Below the pieces are notes generated by a model. The model did not search any database. It saw only the letters and a program-made list of their open reading frames with translations, and was not told the DNA's origin. From Solicola gregarius (GTDB taxonomy: Bacteria > Actinomycetota > Actinomycetes > Propionibacteriales > Nocardioidaceae), in assembly GCF_025790165.1 (NCBI RefSeq), contig NZ_CP094970.1, forward strand, positions 4,836,001 to 4,900,000: a stretch of 64,000 bases of DNA, in the 5' to 3' direction. Shown here piece by piece: positions 1 to 8,665 of the stretch (position 1 is the stretch's first letter; each line of letters starts with the position of its first letter). Made by a program: the position numbers and the translations under genes.

Positions 1-560
1 AGGGCGTCAAGCTGACGTTCCTGCCGTTCTTCGCCAAGGCCACCGTCGAGGCGCTCAAGCAGCATCCGAACGTGAACGCTTCGTACGACGAGGACGCCAA
101 GGAGATCACCTACCACGGCGCGATCAACCTCGGCATCGCCGTCGACACCGAGCAGGGCCTGCTGTCGGTCGTCATCCACGACGCCGGCGACCTCAGTCTG
201 TCGGGTCTCGCGCAGCGCATCGCCGACCTCGCCGCGCGGGCGCGCAGCAACAAGCTGAAGCCCGACGAGCTGTCCGGCGGCACGTTCACGGTGACCAACC
301 TCGGCAGCAACGGCGCACTGTTCGACACCCCGATCCTCGTCCAGCCGCAGTCGGCGATGCTCGGCACGGGCGCGGTCGTCAAGCGTCCCGTGGTGATCGC
401 CGACGCCGACGGCAGCGACACGATCGCGATCCGCTCGATGGTCTACCTCCCGCTGACGTACGACCACCGGCTGATCGACGGCGCCGACGCCGGCCGCTTC
501 CTCACCACGATCAAGCGACGCCTGGAGGAGGGCGGCTTCGAGCCCGACCTCGGACTCTGA
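1..560 (+). CDS. sucB: Dihydrolipoamide acyltransferase E2 subunit, 3' part (probably 2-oxoglutarate dehydrogenase)
   Basis: Partial: cut by the left window edge, with the frame running from base 3. The roughly 185 visible residues are the C-terminal catalytic domain of a 2-oxoacid dehydrogenase E2, which moves the acyl group from lipoyl-lysine to CoA in the TCA cycle or pyruvate oxidation. The diagnostic motif [13 protein letters not shown] near the end holds the catalytic His and Asp, and [13 protein letters not shown] is the usual E2 core motif. Lipoyl and subunit-binding domains would lie to the left. The symbol rests on the neighbourhood (TIGR01777, lipB and lipA downstream, as in many actinobacteria); a pyruvate dehydrogenase E2 cannot be excluded from this part alone. 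Confidence 0.85.
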   Translation, partial: GVKLTFLPFFAKATVEALKQHPNVNASYDEDAKEITYHGAINLGIAVDTEQGLLSVVIHDAGDLSLSGLAQRIADLAARARSNKLKPDELSGGTFTVTNLGSNGALFDTPILVQPQSAMLGTGAVVKRPVVIADADGSDTIAIRSMVYLPLTYDHRLIDGADAGRFLTTIKRRLEEGGFEPDLGL

Positions 561-612
561 CCAGGTACCGAAGAAAGATGCGCTTCGCCCGTCGACCCGG
601 CACGATAGCCCG

Positions 613-1503
613 ATGAAGTACGTCATCGGCGGTGCCTCGGGCCAGACGGGCACGGCGCTGTGTCGGCACCTGCGCAGCAACGGACACGACGTCGTCGCAC
701 TCGTACGTCGTGATCCGCGCGGTCCGAACGAGTCACGCTGGGACCCGTACACCGGCTCGGTCGACGCAGCGCTGATCGGCTCGGCCGACGTCGTCGTCAA
801 CCTGTCCGGCGCCGACCCGCGACGCATCCCGTGGACGCCGGCGTACAAGCGCCGCATCCTCGACTCCCGGGTCTCCGCGACGCGAACGCTCGCGCGTGCC
901 GTCGCGGCAGCGACGTCGAAGCCGGCGTTCCTGAGCGCGTCGGGTTCGACGATCTACGGCGCCGAGCGTGGGCCCGAGGTGCTCACCGAGACCTCGCGGA
1001 CCGGGAGCGGGTTCCTCTGCTCGGTCGCCCTCCACTGGGAGGAAGAGGCATCGATCGCGGCCGACGCCGGTGCGCGGGTGTGCCTGCTGCGTACGACCGC
1101 GACGCTCGACCGTACGGGCGGGCTGCTGCAGCTGATGCTGCCCGTCTTCCGACTCGGGCTCGGCGCGAGATTCGGCGACGGCTCGCAGTACTTCTCCTGC
1201 CTGTCGCTACGAGACTGGGTCGCGGCCGTCGCCTGGCTGGCGGCAGACGATTCGGCGATGGGTGCCTACAACCTGGCGTGCCCGGAGACGCCGACGAACG
1301 CGGAGCTGACCCGTGAGCTCGCCCGCCGCCTGCGCCGACCTGCCGTGTTGCGCGCTCCGGGCGCCCCGATGCGGTGGGTACTCGGCGAGCAGGCCCTCGC
1401 CGTACTCGGCTCGTCTCGGGTGCGACCCGCGCGGCTCCTCGACTCCGGGTTCGAGTTCCGCGACCCCGACGTCGCAGCGATCCTCGCCACCGCCCTCGGC
1501 TGA
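613..1503 (+). CDS. TIGR01777-type NAD(P)-binding epimerase-like protein
   Basis: 296 residues beginning with a Rossmann dinucleotide fold (GGASGQTG, residues 6-13), followed by SRVSATRTLARAV, typical of the TIGR01777 group of short-chain-reductase-like 'nucleoside-diphosphate sugar epimerases', and SASGSTIYG around the expected catalytic Ser/Tyr area. The substrate is unknown for the family. Full family length, ATG start 52 bp after the E2 gene. The position between the E2 gene and lipB/lipA is common in actinobacteria, but no functional link to lipoylation is established. Confidence 0.8.
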   Translation: MKYVIGGASGQTGTALCRHLRSNGHDVVALVRRDPRGPNESRWDPYTGSVDAALIGSADVVVNLSGADPRRIPWTPAYKRRILDSRVSATRTLARAVAAATSKPAFLSASGSTIYGAERGPEVLTETSRTGSGFLCSVALHWEEEASIAADAGARVCLLRTTATLDRTGGLLQLMLPVFRLGLGARFGDGSQYFSCLSLRDWVAAVAWLAADDSAMGAYNLACPETPTNAELTRELARRLRRPAVLRAPGAPMRWVLGEQALAVLGSSRVRPARLLDSGFEFRDPDVAAILATALG

Positions 1504-1510
1504 CGCGGCA

Positions 1511-1536
1511 TGTTTACCATGTAAACATGGTAAACA
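1511..1536. repeat. AT-rich perfect palindrome between convergent genes
   Basis: Two 11-bp arms (TGTTTACCATG / CATGGTAAACA) separated by TAAA. It stands out as AT-rich in very GC-rich DNA and lies between the convergent ends of the TIGR01777 gene and the PucR regulator. It could be a bidirectional hairpin terminator (no T-run seen) or a protein-binding site; the sequence does not decide. Confidence 0.6.
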
Positions 1537-1595
1537 TCCTCCTTGCACGGCGTATTCACCATGCGAGGCGGCCGTTCGCCGTGCAGAGCGCCCGG

Positions 1596-3215
1596 TCAGG
1601 ACGCCGTACGCGCGTCGGCGAGCAGCCGCAGGTGGCAGAGCAGCCGCACCGTCGGATCGTCGAGGTCGATCTCGGCGACGGTAGCGACGCGCCGGAGTCG
1701 ATGCCGGAGCGTGTTCGGGTGGACGTACAAGGCGGCTGCCGCGGCGCGTACGTCTCCATGCGCCTGCAGGTACGCCAGCAGCGACTCGCAGAGCGAGGTG
1801 TGATGCGCGGCGTCGTGCTCGCGGAGCCGGCCGACCGCAGGGTCGTCGAGCTCGTCGTGCTCGTCGAGTAGGGCAAGCGTCTCGCCGAGCAGGACCTCGG
1901 CCCGGAGGTCCTCGAGCGTCGCGACGTCGGGACCGCCGCGGTGGCGCCCGAGCGCGTCCGCCACCCGGTCGGCCTCCGCTCGCGACTCGGTCATCGAGGA
2001 GAGCGCGACTCGACCGCCGACCCCGGCGACCGCGCGGGTGCCTCGTCCGCGAGTGAGTGCCTTCACCACGCCGCGGGCGACGGCCGCCGCGGACGGGGAC
2101 GCCGCCGCACCGGCTGCGAGGAGTACGTAGACGCGACCGCCCAGCGACGCGACGAGCGGCGATGGCCGGCTCGCGGCCAACGCGGCACCGGACGCGCCGA
2201 CCGCGGCGCGTTCGACGAGCTCGGCCGTTGGCTCATCGCCGCCGGCGACCGTCACCGCGATCACGACGCACTGTGCGGACAGGTCGATGCCGAGCTGGTC
2301 CGCGACGAGGTCGGCACGCGCCGACCCCTCGAGAGTCCGCGCGAGCAGCGCCCGCCGGTCACGGGTGCCCGCCGAGACCGCCGGCCGGGCACCGACGAGG
2401 TACTCCGCCGCAACGCGCGAGGCGCCCCGCAACGTCTCGGCCGCGTCATCGGCGAAGGCGCCGGCGCTCTCGGCGATCCAGATCGTGCCGAGGTTCGCGC
2501 CACTCGACCCGATGCCGACGACGAGACGCCCGCGAATGCCGAGCTCCGGCCTCTCCGCCAGACGTACGACCTCGTGGCCCTCGCGCACCTTCGCGTACAC
2601 ACCCCACTCGCGCAGCAGCGCGAGGTACGGCTCTGGTCCCTGCAGACCGAGGATCGTCTGCCGGCGCAGCTCGTCGGCGTCCTCGCTGGAGCGCGAGTAC
2701 GCGAGGACCCGGGCGACCGGATCCTCGATCGTGACCGACCCGTTGGTCAGCTCCGCGACCGTCTCGGCGAGCGAGAACAGCCCGGACACGGGCAGGTCGG
2801 CCCGGGTTGCGTCGGCGTCCTCGATGCCGGTCCGCAGCTCCTGTACGAGCGTCACGAGCTGCTCCCAGCGCATCCGCGGCTGTACGCCCAGCAGCGCGAC
2901 TCCCCCTTCCTCGGCGACCTCGAGCAGCTCGGGCAGCGCCGGCGCTGAGTCGAGCTTGACGGCGACGGCAGCCGCTCGATGGGCGGCGGCCGCGCGTACC
3001 AACCGCGCCGCCTGTCGCCCCCGAGCGCCGATCAGCAGTACGAGCGCATCGGTGAGATCGGTGGCCTCGTCGTCGGGGTCGAGGATCGCCAGCCGGTCGA
3101 GCGTCCGGTCCAGCTGCCCGTCCGGTACGTACAGGTCGGACAGCGGCTCGCCGACCACGAGCAGCAGCTGGCGCAGGGTCGGTCGCACGACCCGCGAGGC
3201 AATGGGTTCCAGCAC
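1596..3215 (-). CDS. PucR-family transcriptional regulator of proline catabolism (inferred)
   Basis: 539 residues with the PucR layout: a long N-terminal sensory part and a C-terminal helix-turn-helix (HPNTLRHRLRRV, about 35 residues from the end). GTG start at 3215 chosen because a purine-rich AGGGGG lies about 9 nt upstream and the protein then begins right before a conserved-looking region. The gene is divergent from pruA-pruB with 118 bp between starts, and an 11-bp inverted repeat sits in that gap, so control of proline breakdown is likely. PucR proteins elsewhere act as activators or repressors of amino acid and purine catabolism; the ligand (proline or P5C) is inferred from context only. 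Confidence 0.75.
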   Translation of the reverse strand: MLEPIASRVVRPTLRQLLLVVGEPLSDLYVPDGQLDRTLDRLAILDPDDEATDLTDALVLLIGARGRQAARLVRAAAAHRAAAVAVKLDSAPALPELLEVAEEGGVALLGVQPRMRWEQLVTLVQELRTGIEDADATRADLPVSGLFSLAETVAELTNGSVTIEDPVARVLAYSRSSEDADELRRQTILGLQGPEPYLALLREWGVYAKVREGHEVVRLAERPELGIRGRLVVGIGSSGANLGTIWIAESAGAFADDAAETLRGASRVAAEYLVGARPAVSAGTRDRRALLARTLEGSARADLVADQLGIDLSAQCVVIAVTVAGGDEPTAELVERAAVGASGAALAASRPSPLVASLGGRVYVLLAAGAAASPSAAAVARGVVKALTRGRGTRAVAGVGGRVALSSMTESRAEADRVADALGRHRGGPDVATLEDLRAEVLLGETLALLDEHDELDDPAVGRLREHDAAHHTSLCESLLAYLQAHGDVRAAAAALYVHPNTLRHRLRRVATVAEIDLDDPTVRLLCHLRLLADARTAS

Positions 3216-3226
3216 GAGGAGCCCCC

Positions 3227-3274
3227 TTGTCCGATCGTCACACCCGGCTCGATCGATGCTAGCCGATCGGACAA
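3227..3274. promoter_or_regulatory. Inverted-repeat operator candidate between the PucR regulator and pruA
   Basis: Perfect 11-bp inverted repeat, TTGTCCGATCG at 3227-3237 and CGATCGGACAA at 3264-3274, 26 bp apart, in the 118-bp divergent promoter region. The centre-to-centre spacing (about 37 bp) would let a dimer or tetramer bridge two sites. Probable binding site for the adjacent PucR-type regulator; inferred from position and symmetry. Confidence 0.6.
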
Positions 3275-3333
3275 CGACAGCCGATGCAGGTGCGCCGCAG
3301 ACTGGATGCACGCCGACCGAGAGGACGCCCACC

Positions 3334-4959
3334 GTGGACGCAGTCACGAACCCGCCCGCCCCGCGCAACGAGAAGGTGTTCGAGTACGAGCCGGGTACGC
3401 CCGAGCGCGACTCGCTCGAGGCGGCGCTGAAGGTCGTCGGTGGCACCAAGCACGAGCTCACCTGCACGATCGGCGGCGTCGAGTCGTACGCCGACGGGCC
3501 GAAGATCGAGGTCGTCGAGCCCCATGCCCACGCGCACGTACTCGCGACGATGGGCACCGCGACGCACGCGGACGCCACCGCCGCGATCGACGCGGCCGCC
3601 GAGGCGGCGCGCCCGTGGCGCGAGCTGAGCTTCGACGACCGGGCCCAGGTGCTGCTGCGCGCGGCAGACCTGCTGACCGGCCCGTGGCGCGACACGATCA
3701 ACGCAGCGACCATGCTCGGACAGTCGAAGACGGCGTACCAGGCAGAGATCGACGCCGCGTGCGAGCTCGCCGACTTCTGGCGCTTCAACGTGCACTTCGC
3801 CCGCCGACTGATCGCCGAGCAGCCGGTCAGCAGCCCCGGCGTCTGGAACCGGCTCGACCACCGCCCACTCGAGGGCTTCGTGTACGCGATCACGCCGTTC
3901 AACTTCACCGCGATCGCCGCCAACCTGCCGACCGCACCGGCGCTGATGGGCAACACCGTGCTCTGGAAGCCGTCTCCCACCCAGGGACTGGCGGCCCACT
4001 ACACGATGCGGCTGCTCGAGGCCGCCGGCATGCCCCCTGGCGTCATCAACCTGCTGACCGGCGACGGGCTGGACGTCTCCGAGGTCGCGCTCACGCATCC
4101 GGACCTCGCCGGCGTGCACTTCACCGGCTCCTCGGCGACGTTCCAGCACCTCTGGTCGACCGTCGGCGCCAACATCGGCGGCTACCGCACGTACCCGCGG
4201 CTCGTCGGCGAGACCGGCGGCAAGGACTTCGTACTCGCCCATTCCAGCGCCGATCCCGACACGCTGCGCACTGCGCTCGTACGCGGCGCGTACGACTACC
4301 AGGGCCAGAAGTGCTCGGCGGCGTCGCGCGCGTACGTCGCGCGGTCGGTGTGGGAGCAGGTACGCGACGGCCTCGTCGACGAGGTGCGGTCGCTTTCGAC
4401 GGGCGACGTCTCCGACTTCTCCCACTTCATGGGCGCGGTCATCGACAAGCGCAGCTTCGCCAAGCTGGCGGCGGCGCAGCAGCGGGCGCACGCGACCCCG
4501 TCGCTCGAGGTGCTCGCCGGCGGCAGCTCCGACGACAGTGTCGGCTACTTCGTCGAGCCGACGCTCGTCGAGGGCACCGACCCGCACGACGAGGCGTTCA
4601 CGACGGAGTACTTCGGCCCGTTCCTCGCGGTGCACGTCTACGAGGACGACGCGTACGCCGAGGAGCTGACGGTCATCGACACCAGCACGGCGTACGGGCT
4701 GACCGGCGCCATCATCGCCGACGACCGCGCGGCCATCGACCAGGCACGCGACTCGTTGCGCTATGCCGCGGGCAACCTCTACGTGAACGACAAGCCGACC
4801 GGTGCGGTCGTCGGGCAGCAACCGTTCGGCGGCGGACGAGCGTCCGGCACCAACGACAAGGCCGGGTCGATCCTGAACCTGCAACGGTGGGTGAGCCCGC
4901 GGGCGATCAAGGAGACCTCGGTCGCCCCGCACCAGTCCCGCTACCCGCACCAGGGCTGA
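3334..4959 (+). CDS. pruA: Delta-1-pyrroline-5-carboxylate dehydrogenase
   Basis: 541 residues, aldehyde dehydrogenase superfamily, ALDH4-like. Oxidises P5C/glutamate semialdehyde to glutamate with NAD+, the second step of proline catabolism. The catalytic Glu is about residue 293 (in LVGETGGKDF) and the nucleophilic Cys about residue 327 (in GQKCSAASR); the C-terminal PFGGGRASGTNDKAG matches the family. GTG start at 3334, preceded by GAGAGG about 9 nt away; the N-terminus fits monofunctional P5C dehydrogenases. Five bases separate it from pruB, so the two form an operon. The very long antisense frames opposite are shadows of GC-rich codon use. Confidence 0.95.
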   Translation: MDAVTNPPAPRNEKVFEYEPGTPERDSLEAALKVVGGTKHELTCTIGGVESYADGPKIEVVEPHAHAHVLATMGTATHADATAAIDAAAEAARPWRELSFDDRAQVLLRAADLLTGPWRDTINAATMLGQSKTAYQAEIDAACELADFWRFNVHFARRLIAEQPVSSPGVWNRLDHRPLEGFVYAITPFNFTAIAANLPTAPALMGNTVLWKPSPTQGLAAHYTMRLLEAAGMPPGVINLLTGDGLDVSEVALTHPDLAGVHFTGSSATFQHLWSTVGANIGGYRTYPRLVGETGGKDFVLAHSSADPDTLRTALVRGAYDYQGQKCSAASRAYVARSVWEQVRDGLVDEVRSLSTGDVSDFSHFMGAVIDKRSFAKLAAAQQRAHATPSLEVLAGGSSDDSVGYFVEPTLVEGTDPHDEAFTTEYFGPFLAVHVYEDDAYAEELTVIDTSTAYGLTGAIIADDRAAIDQARDSLRYAAGNLYVNDKPTGAVVGQQPFGGGRASGTNDKAGSILNLQRWVSPRAIKETSVAPHQSRYPHQG

Positions 4960-4964
4960 TCGCG

Positions 4965-5897
4965 ATGAGCGTCCTGCGATCGACCTTCGTCGCCGCCTCG
5001 CGGTCGCCACGACTGCGCTCGACGGCCGAACGCTCGTCCATCCTCACGCCCGTGGTCGAGCGATTCGTCGCCGGCACCGACGTCGATGCGGCGATCGAGG
5101 TGGCGCGTGACCTCGCCGCCGACCGGTACGTGAGCCTCGACCATCTCGGCGAGGCCACCACCGACCCGCACGCCGCCGAGGCGACCGTCGAGGCGTACGC
5201 GACACTGCTGCACCGACTCGACGCTGAGGGGCTCACGGGGCGCGCCGAGGTGTCAGTGAAGCTCTCTGCGCTCGGCCAGGCGCTCGGTGACGACGGCCAG
5301 AAGATCGCCCGCGACAACCTGCTGCACATCTGCTCCACTGCCGCGGATGTCGGCGCGACCGTCACCGTCGACATGGAAGACCACACGACGACCGACTCGA
5401 CGCTCGAGATCGTGCGCGACGTACGCGCGGACTTCCCGTCGACCGGGACCGTGCTGCAGGCATCCCTTCGTCGCACGGAGGCCGACTGCCACGACCTCGC
5501 CGGACGAGGCTCGCGGATCCGGCTGTGCAAAGGCGCGTACGACGAGCCCGTCTCGGTCGCGTACCGCACGAAGGCCGAGGTCGACGCGTCGTACGTCCGC
5601 TGCATGCGGATCCTGATGACCGGGCAGGGATACCCGATGGTCGCGACGCACGACCCCGCGTTGGTGACCGTCGGCGAGCAGCTGGCGATCGCAGCGGGGC
5701 GCGGCCGCGACGCGTACGAGTTCCAGATGCTGTACGGCATCCGGCCCACCCATCAGAGCGAGCTGGCCGCCGCGGGGCACAAGCTGCGCATCTACGTGCC
5801 GTACGGCACCGAGTGGTACCCGTACTTCATGCGGCGCCTCGGCGAGCGACCCGCGAACATCGGGTTCTTCCTGCGCTCCTTCACCGGCCGCAGTTAG
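4965..5897 (+). CDS. pruB: Proline dehydrogenase (monofunctional)
   Basis: 310 residues, the normal length for a monofunctional PRODH. FAD-dependent oxidation of proline to P5C, feeding electrons to quinones at the membrane. Family motifs are present: EVSVKLSALGQ, VTVDMED, RLCKGAY, and the C-terminal YVPYGTEWYPYFMRRLGERP, which holds substrate-binding arginines. ATG at 4965, 5 bp after pruA, so co-transcription with pruA and channelling of P5C is likely. Control is presumably by the divergent PucR-type regulator. Confidence 0.95.
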   Translation: MSVLRSTFVAASRSPRLRSTAERSSILTPVVERFVAGTDVDAAIEVARDLAADRYVSLDHLGEATTDPHAAEATVEAYATLLHRLDAEGLTGRAEVSVKLSALGQALGDDGQKIARDNLLHICSTAADVGATVTVDMEDHTTTDSTLEIVRDVRADFPSTGTVLQASLRRTEADCHDLAGRGSRIRLCKGAYDEPVSVAYRTKAEVDASYVRCMRILMTGQGYPMVATHDPALVTVGEQLAIAAGRGRDAYEFQMLYGIRPTHQSELAAAGHKLRIYVPYGTEWYPYFMRRLGERPANIGFFLRSFTGRS

Positions 5898-5962
5898 GGC
5901 CGGCCGCGGGACTGACACCATGGGACCGCGCACAGCCCCTATCCCCGAGGAACTGCTCGCCC

Positions 5963-7141
5963 ATGCCTGCACACCGTGCCCACCACATCTCGATGGTCGG
6001 CGTACCCGCCGTCAGCCACGTCCTGCCGAGCCTGGCCGTCATCAAGGAGCTGGTCGACCGGGGCCACCGCGTGACGTACGCGAACGATCCGGCCGTGTCC
6101 GACCTGGTCGAGACGACCGGCGCCGAGCTCATACCGTGCAGCTCGACCCTGCCGGTCGCCGACAACGACTGGCCCGACGATCCGATCGCCGCGATGGGTC
6201 TCTTCCTCGACAACGCGATCCACAACCTGCCCCAGCTCCACTCGGCGTACGACGACGATCCGGCGGACCTCTATCTGTACGACATCGGAGGTTTCGCCGT
6301 ACGGGCCCTCGCCGAGTCGCAGGGGCGGCCGCTGGTGCAGCTCTCCCCGACGTTCGTCGCATGGACCGGCTTCGACCGGGAGGTCACGGCCCAACTGCGG
6401 CAGCTTCCGGGCGCTGACGAGTACCGCACGCGGTTCGCGCAATGGCTCGACGACTGCGGCGCCACGACGACCGACATCGACGCCTTCGCCGGCGTCCCGG
6501 AGCGGGCCCTGGCGCTCATCCCGAAGGCGATGCAACCGAAGGCGGACACGGTCGACACCGGGATCGTGACCTTCGTCGGGCCGTGCTTCGACGCCCGCTC
6601 CGCCATGGACTCCTGGGACCGCCCGGCCGACGCCGAGAACGTACTGCTGATCTCGCTCGGCTCGGCGTACACCCGGCAGCCAGCCTTCTACCGGGAGTGC
6701 CTGGCCGCGTACGGCGACCTGCCCGGATGGCACATCGTCCTGCAGGTCGGACAGCACACCGACCCCGACACGCTCGGCGAGATCCCGTCCAATGTCGAGG
6801 TGCATCCATGGGTGCCGCAGCGTGCGATCCTCGAGCGGGCCGACGCATTCGTGACTCACGCCGGCATGGGTGGTTGCGGCGAAGGCCTCCTCGCGGGCGT
6901 CCCCATGATCGCGGTGCCGCAGGCTGCGGACCAGTTCATGAACGCCGACAAGCTCGTCGAACTCGGCGTCGCCCGGCGCATCGACACGGCCGACGCCACA
7001 GCCGAGGCTCTCCGTGCTGCCCTGAACGAGCTCACGACCGACGCAGATGTCGCGCACCGCTCGGCGGCGTTGCGTGCAGACGCGCAGGCCGAAGGCGGCA
7101 CCATGCGCGCAGCCGATCTGATCGAGGCGATGCTGCCGTAG
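5963..7141 (+). CDS. MGT-type (GT1) glycosyltransferase
   Basis: 392 residues, GT-B fold of the macrolide glycosyltransferase group. The N-terminal domain starts HISMVGVPAVSHVLPSLAV. The C-terminal domain has LLISLGSAY and the sugar-nucleotide motif region VEVHPWVPQRAILERADAFVTHAGMGG, followed by GVPMIAVPQAADQ. Such enzymes glycosylate small hydrophobic molecules (macrolides, flavonoids) with UDP-sugars and often detoxify antibiotics; the acceptor cannot be told here. ATG at 5963 with GAGGAA about 10 nt upstream. It follows pruB by 65 bp but shares no evident pathway with it. Confidence 0.85.
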   Translation: MPAHRAHHISMVGVPAVSHVLPSLAVIKELVDRGHRVTYANDPAVSDLVETTGAELIPCSSTLPVADNDWPDDPIAAMGLFLDNAIHNLPQLHSAYDDDPADLYLYDIGGFAVRALAESQGRPLVQLSPTFVAWTGFDREVTAQLRQLPGADEYRTRFAQWLDDCGATTTDIDAFAGVPERALALIPKAMQPKADTVDTGIVTFVGPCFDARSAMDSWDRPADAENVLLISLGSAYTRQPAFYRECLAAYGDLPGWHIVLQVGQHTDPDTLGEIPSNVEVHPWVPQRAILERADAFVTHAGMGGCGEGLLAGVPMIAVPQAADQFMNADKLVELGVARRIDTADATAEALRAALNELTTDADVAHRSAALRADAQAEGGTMRAADLIEAMLP

Positions 7142-7167
7142 GCCACCACGGGAGCGGAGTTCGCACG

Positions 7168-7632
7168 TCAGCCGGCTACCCGTCGGATGCCGGCGATTCG
7201 CCAACCAGCACGCGTGTTCGTCAGTGTGATGACGTGTTCACTCGGCCGATCGCGCGGCAGCGGTCGCCACGCGCCACCCGCGGGCGCACGTACCCGAACG
7301 GCACCGAGCCGATCGAGCACCCGCAGGAGTACGCGCCTCTCGGCCCGCGAGACAACCTCCACATCGCGTACGCGCATCGGCACCGCGTCGAGTTCGAGAC
7401 CGCGCCGCTCGTACGCCCGAATCAGCCGCGCGTCGGCGCGACGCACGTCAGAGCCGGGCACGTAGACCCGGCCGAGCAGGCCCGCGTCACCGCGTACGAA
7501 CGCACGCTCGCGCGCCGCATCGAGCTGTCGCAACACCGACTGCCAACGCGCCGAGTCGTCCGCGTCGTCCGGCGCACTCTGGGCAGGAGCGCAGCCGGCG
7601 AGGGCCAGCACCAGAATCAGGATCGCCTTCAC
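7168..7632 (-). CDS. Small hypothetical lipoprotein
   Basis: 154 residues from a GTG at 7632. The protein starts with a short charged/hydrophobic leader and a lipobox (LALAGC), so it is probably exported and lipid-anchored. The rest is charged, rich in Arg and Asp, with an ending (HVITLTNTRAGWRIAGI) like many actinobacterial secreted 'nuclear-transport-factor-2-like' proteins; I do not recognise a family firmly. The frame is open to another GTG at 7677, but that would put 15 extra residues before the signal peptide and has no ribosome site. A weak GAGGG sits unusually close to the chosen start. Convergent with the glycosyltransferase. Confidence 0.6.
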   Translation of the reverse strand: MKAILILVLALAGCAPAQSAPDDADDSARWQSVLRQLDAARERAFVRGDAGLLGRVYVPGSDVRRADARLIRAYERRGLELDAVPMRVRDVEVVSRAERRVLLRVLDRLGAVRVRAPAGGAWRPLPRDRPSEHVITLTNTRAGWRIAGIRRVAG

Positions 7633-7726
7633 ACCCTCAGCATGCCGCCGCGTACGACCGATGGCGCGCTTGTCCACAGGGTCGATCCGGCAAGGTCGTC
7701 GAGGACCTCCGCGTTAGGCTGACCCG

Positions 7727-8485
7727 GTGACGATCTCCGCCGAGCCACAGCAGTCTCGTACGCGGGCCGGTCTGCAGATCCGCTACGGGGGGTTCGGCGA
7801 CAACGCCGTCGACTACGCCAGCGCGTGGGAGACCCAGCGACGCCTGCACGAGCAGCGGGTCGCCGACGAGATCGGCGACGTCGCGCTGTTCGTCGAGCAC
7901 CCGCCGGTCTACACCGCGGGCAAGCGGACGAACCCGCTCGACCGGCCGACCGACGGCACGCCGGTGGTCGAGGTCGACCGCGGCGGCAGCGTCACGTTCC
8001 ACGGACCCGGCCAGCTGGTCGGCTACCCGATCGCCAAGCTCCCTTCGCACGTGTACGTCGTCGACTACGTGCGCCGCGTCGAGGAGGCGCTGATCCGCGC
8101 GGTCGGTGATCTCGGCATCGCCTGCGGCCGGGTCAAAGGACGCTCGGGCGTCTGGATCCCCGCCGACGGTCGCGGCGACGAACGCAAGGTCGCGGCGATC
8201 GGCGTACGCGTCGCGGGCAAGGTCACCATGCACGGCTTCGCGCTCAACTGCGACGTCGACCTCGCGTGGTACGACCGGTTCGTACCGTGCGGCATCCGTG
8301 ACGCGGGCGTCACGTCCCTCACCCAAGAGCTCGGCCGCCGGGTGTCGGTCGACGAGGCCGCCCGGCTGGTGGAGCCGCACCTGCACGACCTGCTGTCCTG
8401 GCGGCCGTACGACCGCTCCCCCGTCATCGCCGCGACCGCGGAGCCGAGTCAGGGCGTCACGTACGGCATCGATCCGCTGCGCTGA
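7727..8485 (+). CDS. lipB: Octanoyl-[ACP]:protein N-octanoyltransferase
   Basis: 252 residues. Transfers octanoate from acyl carrier protein to lipoyl domains (such as the E2 at the left end), the first step of lipoate biosynthesis; LipA then adds the sulfurs. Family signatures: GGSVTFHGPGQLVGYPI, the invariant Lys in AAIGVRVAGKVTMHG, and the catalytic Cys in FVPCGIRD. GTG start at 7727. Unusually for the group, about 6 kb of unrelated genes separates it from lipA. Confidence 0.95.
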   Translation: MTISAEPQQSRTRAGLQIRYGGFGDNAVDYASAWETQRRLHEQRVADEIGDVALFVEHPPVYTAGKRTNPLDRPTDGTPVVEVDRGGSVTFHGPGQLVGYPIAKLPSHVYVVDYVRRVEEALIRAVGDLGIACGRVKGRSGVWIPADGRGDERKVAAIGVRVAGKVTMHGFALNCDVDLAWYDRFVPCGIRDAGVTSLTQELGRRVSVDEAARLVEPHLHDLLSWRPYDRSPVIAATAEPSQGVTYGIDPLR

Positions 8486-8573
8486 AGCCGCATCGGGCGC
8501 GTACGTTCTTTCCCAGCCTTGTGCAGCCCTGTGGTACGTTCGGCGTCGCCGCGCAGCACTGCGAACCGAGGAG

Positions 8574-8627
8574 GTGAGACCGATCAACACCACGACAGGT
8601 CGGGACTCCCTCCTTCGCGCCGCCTAG
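8574..8627 (+). CDS. Possible 17-residue leader peptide
   Basis: GTG at 8574 directly after a strong GAGGAG ribosome site, reading MRPINTTTGRDSLLRAA and then TAG at 8625-8627. The stop lies 38 bp upstream of the hydrolase start. No family is recognised. A good ribosome site with such a short frame suggests a leader peptide or a translated upstream ORF controlling the hydrolase, but codon evidence in 17 codons is weak. Confidence 0.35.
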   Translation: MRPINTTTGRDSLLRAA

Positions 8628-8665
8628 GGAGTGCCCGCAGTAGGCATCCCGAAGGGTCGAACGCT

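Noticed and set aside
3259-5010. 583-codon open frame antisense to pruA and pruB
   Set aside because: It mirrors strongly supported genes; the composition is Arg/Ala-rich shadow coding typical of high-GC DNA and it has no domain.
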